Origin: Larix kaempferi
Lineage: Eukaryota; Streptophyta; Pinopsida; Pinales; Pinaceae
Direction: 5' to 3'
Assembly (NCBI GenBank): GCA_027924585.1
Contig: BSBM01000904.1
Span: 18,621,501-18,685,500, forward strand
DNA length: 64,000 bases
Notes under the pieces: model-generated
Seen by the model: only the letters and a program-made list of their open reading frames with translations
Database searches by the model: none
What the model was told of the DNA's origin: nothing
Shown here: positions 1 to 9,570 of the stretch, piece after piece
Numbering within the stretch: position 1 is the first letter of the stretch
Layout: the number at the start of each line of letters is the position of its first letter
Program-made: the position numbers and the translations under genes

Positions 1-2239
1 GCAATGCTATGAGCTGAAATGTCAACTTTATTCCATGTCTCTTCCATCTTATATGATTGCCAATGTATATTTTTTCTAACTTCTATTTCTTTAATTCAAT
101 TTCGGGAGTGAAACTGGAGGGATGATCTGTCAAAGTTTATGCTAGAGGAATAAGCAATATAGTTTGCTTGCCATGTTAACTTTTGAGCATCTTCTTATTT
201 GTTAGACTGCATTGCTGCAGGCGGTGTCCCCGGGCCCTATCTTTTGAACTCATATTGTAATATCAGATTATATTTCTAAAAGTCTAACCTAGTTGTCAAT
301 GTAACAGGTAAGCTTGTTTGTAGGTTTAATTTTGCAGTGCATTTATATTTTCATGTAATAAACGTGTGCCCATTTGTTATCATCAAAAATCACGAAGAAA
401 ACATTTGTGTTCATTTAGACTGTATTATACAAGAACTGAAAAGGATGTCTCTATTTTAAATTTTTTTACATGGCTCACTTGATGTTTTACTCGGAAATAG
501 CCTCGGCTCATAAATTGCTGCTCTTATGTTGCTGTAAGGGCCATTGGATGTTCTCGGGTGCAGTATACGGGGATATTTTTCAGTATAGTGTCATTTCAAA
601 TCTCCTTCCATCACTATATTAGTTTCTCATCTTGCCTTAATATGTCTGTGTATGTGCTTCAGTTATAGAATAATTTTTCCGTCCCACCATTTTTGTTGTA
701 ACCGAATGATTCTGAAGTCTAAGCCTATTTAGGGTCCTTTTCAAGGTGATATTGATCCCCTAGGTTTATGTTATAGCAGTCACTTTGCTTCTTGACTCGC
801 AGGTTCTGTAAATTCATGTTGTCCTTGGTCGGTTGTAGCAGATTTTACAGGTGTTGAGATTGATCTGTCACATTTCTTTCCACCTGATTTGGTGGCGAGG
901 GCATCAACAACCCAGCAGAAACAACAGTAATCGATCATTGAAGCAATTTGGCATTCATGTATGTACATTCCTATAGGAGCCCAGACAAAATCAGGTCTCT
1001 CCAAGACAAAACATTATAGTATATACAGCTTTGTATGCGTATAGAAGATAAGATCTTATAACAATTTTTTCGATTACTTGTTCTAAAAGCTAGTAACTTG
1101 GAACAGTCTGCAAAAGAATAATCTGGTTTGATTAGCCTACGCCATGCTTTTGCTGATTGGACATTCATTGCAACATATTTTGTCCATCAGAAAATGAAGT
1201 ATTTGATTCATCTATTCAATAAAGAAAACTTTGTTACTTGTAATCAACTATACGGTCACAGTTTCCATGAGGTGCATTCCGAACAAATGAATGTTTCTGC
1301 ACGAAAGTCCTGGGTAAAATATGTGCAGGAAATACATTTATAGCTGCAGTTTTTTTGGTTCTTTTTTCCAAAATTTTCAAGTATCGCATCATTCGGGTGG
1401 TTTCTACATAATTTAGTCTATGACATCGAGAAGGTAATTTTGTATTTTTTTTTTCGTTGGAAGCACTAGTTTATATGAGGCATTTCTATAGGGAAACTTG
1501 ATATTTTCAAAATGCTCCACCAATTTTGAATATGTTTTGGAAGTATACCAACATCCTCGAAGCGTTTGCAATCATAATCTCTTATTTGGTTCTTTCTTGA
1601 TCATGAAATTATTAGTAAGCCTCGAGAAGGATGCAGGGATAACTTGCCGCCATAATCATTTTAGTGATGTATCATGAATAACCATTGTTTGATAAGAAAG
1701 TATTTACCATTTTAGGTCATGAACAAATATTCAAGCATGGAGGACCATTTCATCGCATATTATTAATACCTGCTCAGCATGGAATATTGTTTTCAACTAT
1801 TCGTCAAATTTTGTTGAACTTTCGTTTAGTTTTTTGTTTTTCCTCAGCTTAACTAAAGTTTCCCACTTTTTATATTAAATTAAAAATTTTAAATCCCTTT
1901 TTAAATTTTCAAAATTATTTTTGAGACTGGTGGCCTATGGATTTGACAATTTTCCTCTGCTTTGCAAGGGAATTATTAAATTAAAAAATAAAAATAAATT
2001 GGGAAAATACAGAATCATATAGAGAAGTCGTCATTTCTTTAATAAATTTATTGTAACTTGGTATTTAATGTATGATATTGTCATTCATATTTATGTAAAG
2101 CTGCTTTTCGTTTAATCATGTTTATGTAAAGCTGCCATTCATTTAAATTTGTATTTAATTTATGACACTATCATTCATATTTATGTAAAGCGGTTATTCA
2201 TTTAATACTTCTATCATAACTTTATATTCAACGAGAGGA
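1..2239. other. Non-coding stretch, possible 3' end of an upstream gene
   Basis: No convincing coding region. A weak candidate terminal exon lies at 222-247 on the plus strand: an acceptor-like TTGCTGCAG is followed by nine codons ending in TGA, and AATAAA occurs about 110 bases later (near 356). Upstream sequence is T-rich like an intron. The short ORFs at 780-1343 lie on both strands and resemble nothing I know. 1800-2240 is AT-rich. Confidence 0.2.
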
Positions 2240-2405
2240 AATGCTGATTAAAAACATGGGAAACAATGTTATGTTTGCTGCACTGTATCCAACAACTGTA
2301 AATGCTGATAAAAAAATGGGAAATGATGTCATGTTTGTTGCATTGCATCTAACAAGAGTAAATGCTGATAAAAAACACGGGAAATGATGTCATGTTTAAT
2401 GTCTT
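2240..2405. repeat. Tandem repeat, about 60 bp, three full or partial units
   Basis: Units begin with AATGCTGAT at about 2240, 2301 and 2361, each continuing with a GGGAAA..ATGTCATGTTTG motif. A fourth diverged unit is split by the LINE insertion: its halves lie at 2406-2425 and from 3763. A related unit recurs near 4424-4466. Confidence 0.75.
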
Positions 2406-2426
2406 AATGTCGATAGAAAGGCATGA

Positions 2427-2822
2427 GGGGAGGCAGGTGCGGGGGGGATTATTTTCGATCCCGGAGGAAGAAAAGTAGCCGAATTTGCCTGGGGACTTGG
2501 CACAAGAACAAATAACGAAGCAGAATGGATGGCGATGTACCACTTACTCAAGCTAGTCTCTTCTTTAAATGTGGGAAAGTTACAGGTAATTGGAGATTCC
2601 AGGCATGTAATTCAGAATATGAATAACATCTCTTCGAGAGGAGCAAAGAACAAAAACCTACGAAAAAGAATCAAATCCCTCTCTCTTCCCACTAATATAA
2701 AATATCTCCATGTTCTTAGGAGCCTCAACTCGGCAGCAGATGGACTCGCAAATGTTGGAGTCTCCTTGGGACAAGGCCAAATAGTGCAAAATAAGGTTTT
2801 GGGATATAAATTCATCCCCTAG
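2427..2822 (+). pseudogene. LINE RNase H-like domain (C-terminal, truncated)
   Basis: The frame is open from the insertion border (in-frame TGA at 2424) to TAG at 2820. It starts with a GAGGIIFDP strand motif and contains NNEAEWMAMYHLL, matching the helix that carries the catalytic Glu in the plant reverse-transcriptase-like RNase H family. GDSRHVIQ, with the second-site Asp, and a SAADGLAN ending that supplies the last Asp follow. The first catalytic strand (the D-G motif upstream of GAGG) is cut off by the 5' truncation, so this copy cannot be active. Family assignment rests on motif recognition only. Confidence 0.7.
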
Positions 2823-3030
2823 CAATGTTAGCTATGGATGCATTTCAATGCTGGGATATAGAACACTCTCTAAGGTTATCAAAGTGTAATGTTTGGAGGC
2901 GAACTTGTCGTGGTGGGCTCCCCGCTGCATGCCCCCTTCAGCTGGCACGTCGAGGCCATGTGCCTCCCCACCTGGCCCCAAGACTCTCACGCTCCAGCAT
3001 TTATTGTTGTGAGGCGGTTTATTGGATTGA

Positions 3031-3477
3031 CATCGAATTTATGGAGCAGCTCAACCCCATTCCGCTTGGCCCAGGGTTTCAGCGACTCTTTGTGGTGGAT
3101 TTGGAAACACAGCAGCACGAAGAAGATCCTCGCGAGCTCAGGAAGGAATCTGGCAGGCCATCGCCACCCTCAGTCAGATAACTTCGGAAGTTAAGGTGTA
3201 CTTGACAAGGACTTATTCAGCGGTCTGTTCAATTGCAGACCAGAACAAGGAGCAGAATCTAGAATTCAAATACGTTCACTCCCGTCTTTCTTGTGTGGAG
3301 TTTCGTCTTGACGATATAGAAAGAAATACAGTCGAAGTTCTGGGGAAAATGGATAGCATCAGAGAGGATCTCTCAGTCTTCATAAGTAAAACACAATTCA
3401 GCCAGGTGCACGAAGCCCCGTCTGTCAATCAGGGTATGATGGAAGCTGCGTCCTTCCTGCAGCAGAACAACAGATAG
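3031..3477 (+). pseudogene. Coiled-coil-like ORF downstream of LINE RNase H
   Basis: One frame is open from about 3031 to the TAG at 3475; the first ATG is at 3196. The N-terminal third is Arg/Ala-rich. From about codon 45 on there is a heptad-like pattern (SQITSEVKVYL, EFRLDDIERNTVEVLGKM) suggesting a coiled coil. Two other frames of the 2825-3194 stretch are also open, so the upper part may be unselected. I do not recognise the product. It lies wholly inside the LINE insertion and could be a LINE 3' extension or transduced host sequence. Confidence 0.35.
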
Positions 3478-3782
3478 TTTCTATTTTTTGGAATTTAGGA
3501 TGTCGATCCACAGGTTTCACATGAACTTTTTTCTGAATGTTCTTCTGTTTACTGCTCTGTAATCAGTTTGTTAAAGTTTATACTAGTAGAATGACTAGAA
3601 ATCTCAAGAAAACTAGAAAGAAAGACACTGAAAGCCAAACTCTTTGTAAATTCTGCAGCTTATCCCTTTTTGAAGCAGAATCATGGCTAAATTTTTGTAC
3701 TGCATGGCTGTGCACAGCCTTTTATATATACATATAAATTTCCCTGTTTCTGTTAAAAAAAAAATGTCGATAGAAAGGCATG

Positions 3783-5510
3783 GGAAACCTTGTCATGTCT
3801 GTTGACTTGAGGGGCTTGGTCAAACAATTGACCACAAACAAACCTTAAAAAACATGAATCAAGGTCACTGCTTCTTTTATATTATGAATTCTTTTCAAAA
3901 TATTCAAGGTGAAAACCTTCAATACAAGGAACACTGCATCAACGACTTGCCAACCTTATTTGTCCTTCATGCCATCTTCACTAGTCAAAATCCTCTCACA
4001 ACATATCATGGAATTTGTATTTCTTGTAATAATGGACTCATCTATGTACAAGGCCAAGACAACTATATCAAATCTATCAAATAAATAACTGAAATTTGCA
4101 CTAAACTCAAAAATCCCAACATGAGTACAAACTCATTGATATTAAAATCCAAAATTGGTGGTGCATGCATTATCCCATCTAGGGAAACTCCCTCTTCCTA
4201 GGATAATCCTCTAACAACTAGAGTAAGATTCACATCAAGGTTAGCCCCCTCTTGTTGAGACAATCCTTCTATAAGAGCCTTATCCTTACACTCTTCCATA
4301 CTCCCATCAGTTGTAATAAAAAAAAAATCATCAAATCCATAGTCAATTCTAGAACTGTCTCCTCAAGGCTAGAGGCACACTTTTTCATCATGGCTTCCTA
4401 CTGTACATGCTCAACCGAATCTGCAAATAGAAAGGCATGGGAAACAATGTCATGTTTGTTTGCCTAATTTATAACATCTCAATCTCTTTTTTTTCCTACC
4501 AATTTACTAATACTAATTTTTATCTAAAATCTACATCTTTCTCATTGATTAATTTATATCATTTGGTGTTTTGTATTTGCTTTCAAATCATAAATAATGA
4601 GAGATGCCAACCTCTTAAATACATAAAATCTAGGAAAAGATACATAAAATCACATTCAATCTTGGCAAGATGCCTTGCATGATGTTTGAAAGCTTGCCAT
4701 ATGTGAACTAGTGGTTCGTTGGTTGTCTTGTGTTAAAGTAAGTTCTTTCCTTACGGCAATATTATCAAGGATTGTGCTTTTATAACACAAGAAAGAACAG
4801 AAAGAAGAGCAATGAGTATGGTATTTTAGATGCACTCATTTCCTTTCTATGGAGAATAGAGATAGACAAGGTATTACAAGATGACAAAGAACAGGCAAAC
4901 TACATGTGGCAAGGAAGACACGAGCCTAATGAGAGGGGGATGTCGAACCTATATATCATGGCTCATAGTACACACACAAGTAGTGTTTTATCTTGCATAT
5001 GTATATAGAAGCATGAAATATAGTTTGAGGCAAATTGCCATTGGCCTACTATGAATATAAGCAATAAACATTATCATCGTAACAATTTTTGGAGCCATAA
5101 CAACCATGTAGTTGAGAATCAAGGCATTTATATCTCTTTATGGGGAATTAACGAAGAAGAGGGAAAAAAATAATTTGACAATAAATTTAAATTAACACTC
5201 GCTTTATGTTAATTTTATTTAGGGCATCAATAAGTTTGAAAGTCTTTAGGTGTTAGTAGGCCAATGGCCAAGCTCGATCATCACAATGAGCATTAGTCAT
5301 AATTTTCAACATGTTTGTGTTGCCTCCAACTTTGCATTTGTAGAAATAGACAATGATAAGAAGGGTGAATATTTCCCAAGAGAAGCATGGAAATTGATAA
5401 TTCTGTTGTTTGGAATCAATAAAAGTCTCTAGGCTTTGCTTGAGCAAATGGGCAAGGATGAAAGGGATCTTGCCTTAAATCCATTAGAGAAGTGTATGGT
5501 TTTGAAAAGC
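3783..5510. other. Non-coding stretch with a 15-bp inverted repeat
   Basis: No recognisable genes. A perfect 15-bp inverted repeat, GCCATTGGCCTACTA at 5037-5051 and its complement at 5254-5268, brackets about 230 bp that could be a small foldback element. A relic of the 60-bp tandem repeat sits near 4424-4466. Confidence 0.4.
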
Positions 5511-5965
5511 TTACCTTGTGCACATAGATCCAATGGAACATGCCCTAGAAATTGTCGGTAGAGACGTCCAACCATTGTAGTTCAAAATCTCTCCCCAATT
5601 CCTTGGGTAGTGAGCCAAAGGATGAGTTGTTTGAAATGAGAAACATTCAAGTTTCTCAAGTCTACCATTCCTTCTTGCACATTTCCACTCATCATGTTGC
5701 ACAAGACTTGGCACTCTCAACTTCTTAAGCTTTGTAAATCTCTATGGAATAGGCTCCATGAGAAGATTTTGCAACAAATCTAAGGAAGCTAGGTCATTGA
5801 TATTGCTTAGTTGTAGAGGAATGAATCCTCCTGGACAATTTTTGAAGATGAAAATGGAACCAAGTTTCTTGAGGTGCCCCAATTCTATCCACAAAAACTT
5901 AAGAGATTCATCTCAACTATGTCCAAGTACTTGAGCACAGTCATGTTCAAGTTGACAGTAAGATT
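5511..5965 (-). pseudogene. Leucine-rich-repeat receptor-like gene fragment (decayed)
   Basis: Read on the minus strand, this stretch gives consecutive leucine-rich-repeat segments: VLKYLDIVEMNL, then after a frame break GHLKKLGSIFIFKNCPGGFI, then PLQLSNINDLASLDLLQN and LMEPIP. These fit the LxxLxxLxLxxN/CxxxGxIP pattern of plant receptor-like proteins and kinases. In-frame TAG and TGA codons and at least one frameshift (about 5880) break it. No kinase, NB-ARC or membrane segment was found nearby. Further downstream on this strand (5511 to about 5250) I saw no more repeats. Exact family is uncertain. Confidence 0.5.
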
Positions 5966-6232
5966 TTTCCTATTTCACCCCTTACAGTTTGTCTTGGTCA
6001 AACGGTTTTGTTTCTAGTTCTGGTTCTGATTCTAATTTCATTTTAATGGAGTGAAATTGTAATGGTGAAGTTTTCATGTTCACAAACAATGGTCAAAAGT
6101 TCACAACCAATGAAGATATTATGTGCAAGTGACTGTGATAGGACTCAATATTTGTGGGCAGTTACACTCTTGTAGAAACAAGCTACTTAACAATAGAAGA
6201 GGGCCCCTCCCCATGGTAGGTGTCAATCCTCC

Positions 6233-6772
6233 TTGGCCACGAGGAGAAGGGATGAGTCATTGGGGCGCGTGGCAGAAAGGCCATTCATGGCAGTTGGCAA
6301 CTTCCCAGACATGATCTATCTAGAATTGAATGTCCCTACCATCTCCACGATTAAGCTGGATACAAGGTACGATGACTCCAGTGGTTTGGCTTTCGGCTTA
6401 GGTGATAATCGATATGTTTGTGTGCAAGCATTCATGGCTCCGTACTCCACTCCTAGCCACTCTCTCACGAAGGATAGCATCATGATGAAGTTGTTATTCC
6501 ATACTTGTCGGTGTAAGCGTTGAATAGCCTTTGGCAACTGCTCTTGCAGAGGAAATTCACGGTTTGGTTGTATCTTGGCTACGACACGACTCTACCCCGA
6601 TTTCGGAACATGGCGGCTCTCTATGTGGAATTCTTTTGATACCCCGGTCTCCATGGTGTGCACCAAGGTCACTCCAAGGAAGACGAAATCTAGCCCGCGG
6701 AGGATGCTTATGCCTAGGGCACTTACGGACATGCGAAATGCGCAGGGTTGCTTTGAGAAGAAGGTGAAGTGA
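6233..6772 (+). pseudogene. Broken ORF of unknown function
   Basis: One plus frame is open from ATG 6233 to TGA 6770 except for a single TGA at 6521-6523, giving about 179 codons in two pieces. The upper piece reads as ordinary mixed protein (for example FPDMIYLELNVPTISTIKLD), and base composition is more GC-rich than the flanks, both unlike the AT-rich filler. I recognise no domain. The opposite strand is also open for part of the stretch (6316-6537 and 6557-6778), so chance openness is possible. Likely a gene or element relic. Confidence 0.25.
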
Positions 6773-6790
6773 AGGCAAGCACCAAGGCCA

Positions 6791-7027
6791 TTTTAATTAT
6801 ATCATAATTAAAATGAATTGGGTCTAGTTTGAGTGGTTATGTAATGGAGTGTTATTCTTTCCATCGTAAGTGATATATTGAGCTCCTAATCAGTATATTG
6901 TTGTTATGGTTTTGTAAATGTATTTTAATTTTGAATTTTAATATATATATATATATTTAAGATGGAAACACTCCATTACATAACCACTCAAAATAAACCC
7001 AATTCATTTTAATTTTGATATAATTTA
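6791..7027. mobile_element. MITE-like foldback element
   Basis: Two arms of about 67-75 bp are inverted repeats of each other: 6791-6865 and 6961-7027. They share ATGAATTGGGT, GAGTGGTTATGTAATGGAGTG and TTCCATC in opposite orientation, with a ~95-bp AT-rich spacer. The outer ends (TTTTAATTATATCA / TGATATAATTTA) are themselves near-palindromic. I could not fix a target duplication, so the superfamily is unassigned. Confidence 0.7.
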
Positions 7028-7087
7028 TTGACAAGTATAAAAAAATTGGAAATATCTACATTTTAAATAATGTGTTTATTATCCGCA

Positions 7088-7088
<1 letters not shown>

Positions 7089-7133
<45 letters not shown>
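7089..7133. repeat. (TA)n microsatellite
   Basis: About 22 uninterrupted TA dinucleotides lie just downstream of the foldback element. Confidence 0.95.
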
Positions 7134-7138
<5 letters not shown>

Positions 7139-7383
7139 ATTATTTTAATGTCAAAACATATTGACATCTTTAGAAAACAAATACTAGTGCATCTTTAAAT
7201 GAATATGTTACAAATTATACCTTACAACTTTATACACACAGGCTCATTGTCAATTGGGTATAGCATGAGTGGTCGGAATGGTGTGTAATGGTGTGTGGAG
7301 TGCTTATTATGTGCCCTTTAATTATTATATATGCACAATGGGTATATTGTTGTAACATATAAAATATGTAAATACTAATAAAT

Positions 7384-7511
7384 AACAATTAAATTATTAA
7401 TTAATAATAAATAAAAATAGTAATAATTATTAAAGGTTGCAACTCTTAACAATTAAATTATTAATTAATAATAAATAAAAATAGTAATAATTATTAAAGG
7501 TTGCAACTCTT
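7384..7511. repeat. Tandem duplication, 2 x 64 bp
   Basis: Two essentially identical adjacent 64-bp units, beginning ACAATTAAATTATTAATTAA and ending GGTTGCAACTCTTA. The near-identity suggests a recent duplication. Confidence 0.9.
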
Positions 7512-7566
7512 ATCAAGAGTTACTATGTGCCATTTATGTTTCTTGGATAACGAACTTAGTCCCATT

Positions 7567-7578
7567 TGGTATCAGAGC
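7567..7578 (+). other. Orphan LTR-retrotransposon primer-binding site
   Basis: TGGTATCAGAGC is the usual plant retroelement primer-binding site complementary to initiator tRNA-Met. A possible LTR end (..GTCCCA) precedes it by two bases. No gag follows, and I could not find the LTR start, so this is a remnant. Confidence 0.5.
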
Positions 7579-7588
7579 TATTTGGCTA

Positions 7589-7702
7589 TTGGCCACACCA
7601 TTCATTCATATATTCTCTAACGTCTTTGACCAAATGACCTTAGACCAAATAAGTTGGCCACACCATTCATTCATAGATTCTCTAAGGTCTTTGACCAAAT
7701 CA
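7589..7702. repeat. Tandem duplication, 2 x ~65 bp
   Basis: GGCCACACCATTCATTCATA followed by ATTCTCTAA(C/G)GTCTTTGACCAAAT occurs at 7591 and again at 7656. Confidence 0.8.
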
Positions 7703-7789
7703 GGCTTTTGATTTGCAAATTTGGATAATAGTTCGCGGCTCGTGAAGAAAACTAATCTGAGATAGATGCTTCGTTTCTCCATGCTCAAC

Positions 7790-8300
7790 CTCACATTTTC
7801 CGCACATTGCCCCAGGCATCCTCCCTCTTACTACAACACACCCTACGTCAGCACTCCCACCTTACTCGCCACCCTTCGACACCCAATTCCTTTGCACTCG
7901 CCACTCCACCGTGTGCCAACACTCGGCCATCCGCCAACACTCGCCCCCCATGCCCTGAGCACTTCGCAACACCACTGGGTTGCCTCCCAATCAACATCAT
8001 CTCCACTGCGACCTCATCTCCACCCATCCTCTAAGATGCGCACGCATAATTCTTCACCCTGCCACTTGCTTCACGCGTTGGCACATTTTCCCCCTCTCCT
8101 ACCTCCCTTCCACCTCCCCGACTTCCCTGCGATCATACTCTCCCCCGTCACATTCCAAGCTCACGTCTCCCTACTCCTTTCCACGCATCCTATCACTCTC
8201 CCTCCAAAATCGTTGTATACTAACCATCGCTCTCACATTCACGTCATTCATTCCAAACGTCACGCCTTACACCAACCACCATACAAAAACTTAATCGTCA
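7790..8300. other. C-rich, G-poor tract with long open frames
   Basis: The plus strand is dominated by C, T and A with very little G. An open frame runs 7766-8374 (202 codons) and two further frames are open within it. The predicted peptide is Pro/His/Ser/Leu-rich low complexity, and the openness follows from scarcity of G (few TAG/TGA). I do not call it a gene. It may be the leader of the retroelement whose primer-binding site is at 7567. Confidence 0.4.
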
Positions 8301-9190
8301 CTCAACTCAATATTTTTGTTATAATAATAGTATTATTATTTATGATAATACATATTATTAATGTTAAATCCTAATTTATTCCATTCCAAAACAAAATTTA
8401 ATTATACAATATTATAATTATTATTATTATAATAATTATTATTTTATTTGAATAATAATTATTTCTGAAAAAAAAGAAGATAAAAAGAGGTATATTAAAA
8501 TTACTTTGAAAAGTTGAAATTTGAAATGTGTTTGATTATCAAAGTAGCAAGCTTATTAAAATTTTGATTTTATTTATGCTTTAATTAAAAAAATTTATAT
8601 TATTTTTATGGAAATTTTGCAAATTCTTCCTTGGATAAATGATATTTTGAACATTTTGAATGTATCCAAAACCCATAAAAATCTAAATTTTGTAAGCATT
8701 TTAATTGCATGCAATTAGACTCTAGTTATAGTATGTTTCCATCTAAGTGGATTGATTATCTATTTGAGAAATCATTGAAAAAAACAATCGCAATTGTGCC
8801 CTCTACTACGTATAGGGATTGTCTTTATGTCAAAATTTTATGTCAATTTTTTGTACCCTACTTCACCATTAAATCAAAACTTTATACATATTAACGTTTA
8901 AATAAGATTAAAGATTCAAAGTAACAAATGGTATAAAAACCTAAACATAGTTATATATACCTACGACAAGTCTTTGTATAAGGGTCCTAGGGGATTGCAA
9001 AGACGTATCCGTTCATAGTGCTACAAAAACCAATAGAATTATACATCAAATATGGTAACATACTTGATTTTTCTTTTGTGCAACAAAGATAACTTTCCAA
9101 TAGCAAAAAACCAACCATTGATGTTTAAACAATTCACAATCTTGTATCATTACAGATTTGTCACACTTCTAATACTTGAAGCTAATAAAG
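8301..9190. other. AT-rich non-coding stretch
   Basis: Includes short AT inverted repeats at 8400-8465 (TTATTATTAT/ATAATAATAA). No coding signal seen. Confidence 0.6.
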
Positions 9191-9194
9191 TGCA

Positions 9195-9500
9195 CTAATT
9201 ACAAATAGAACCGCGGGAATGTATACATGAAACACACAAAAATTACTAAAATATGATTGTCAACTCCATAACTATCCATACAAATTGTAGAAGTGGATAC
9301 AACATGCAAGACTTGAATATTAATTAGAAATAACATAAAAATAAATTTATGAATAGAACCATGGAAGTGTATGCATTAAGAATAAAGCAATTACTAAAAA
9401 AACTATTAACTCAATAGTTATCCATACAAATTATACAAGTGGAGACAAGAAATAAGATTTAAAGATTAACCAAAAATATAATTAAAATGAATTTATGAAT
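9195..9500. repeat. Diverged tandem duplication, ~148 bp unit
   Basis: AATAGAACC(G/A)...GAA(T/G)TGTAT and CCATACAAATT(G/A)TA(G/C)AAGTGGA recur about 148 bp apart (from about 9203 and 9352). Divergence is high. Confidence 0.55.
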
Positions 9501-9570
9501 ATATCAATGTGCAAATTATATGTAGATCCAATAGCTAAGGGTCTTCAAGAACCCATTTTTTTTAAGGGGT
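9493..9570 (+). pseudogene. Copia RNase H C-terminal remnant
   Basis: GAATATATCAATGT, then after a frame slip a reading DPIAKGLQEPIF, matches the conserved end of Ty1/copia RNase H (EYI..ADPLTKGL). Only about 25 codons remain. The family call rests on this motif alone. Confidence 0.4.

Larger units (their letters stand above)
2426..3762 (+). mobile_element. 5'-truncated LINE with RNase H domain and poly-A tail
   Basis: The insertion is bounded by an exact 20-bp direct repeat, AATGTCGATAGAAAGGCATG (2406-2425 and 3763-3782), and ends in an A-run just before the second copy. That is the signature of target-primed reverse transcription. It begins inside an RNase H domain, so the ORF1, endonuclease and reverse transcriptase regions expected of a LINE are missing. 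After the RNase H there is a GC-richer stretch, a coiled-coil-like ORF and an untranslated tail. The element interrupts a 60-bp tandem repeat. Confidence 0.85.
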
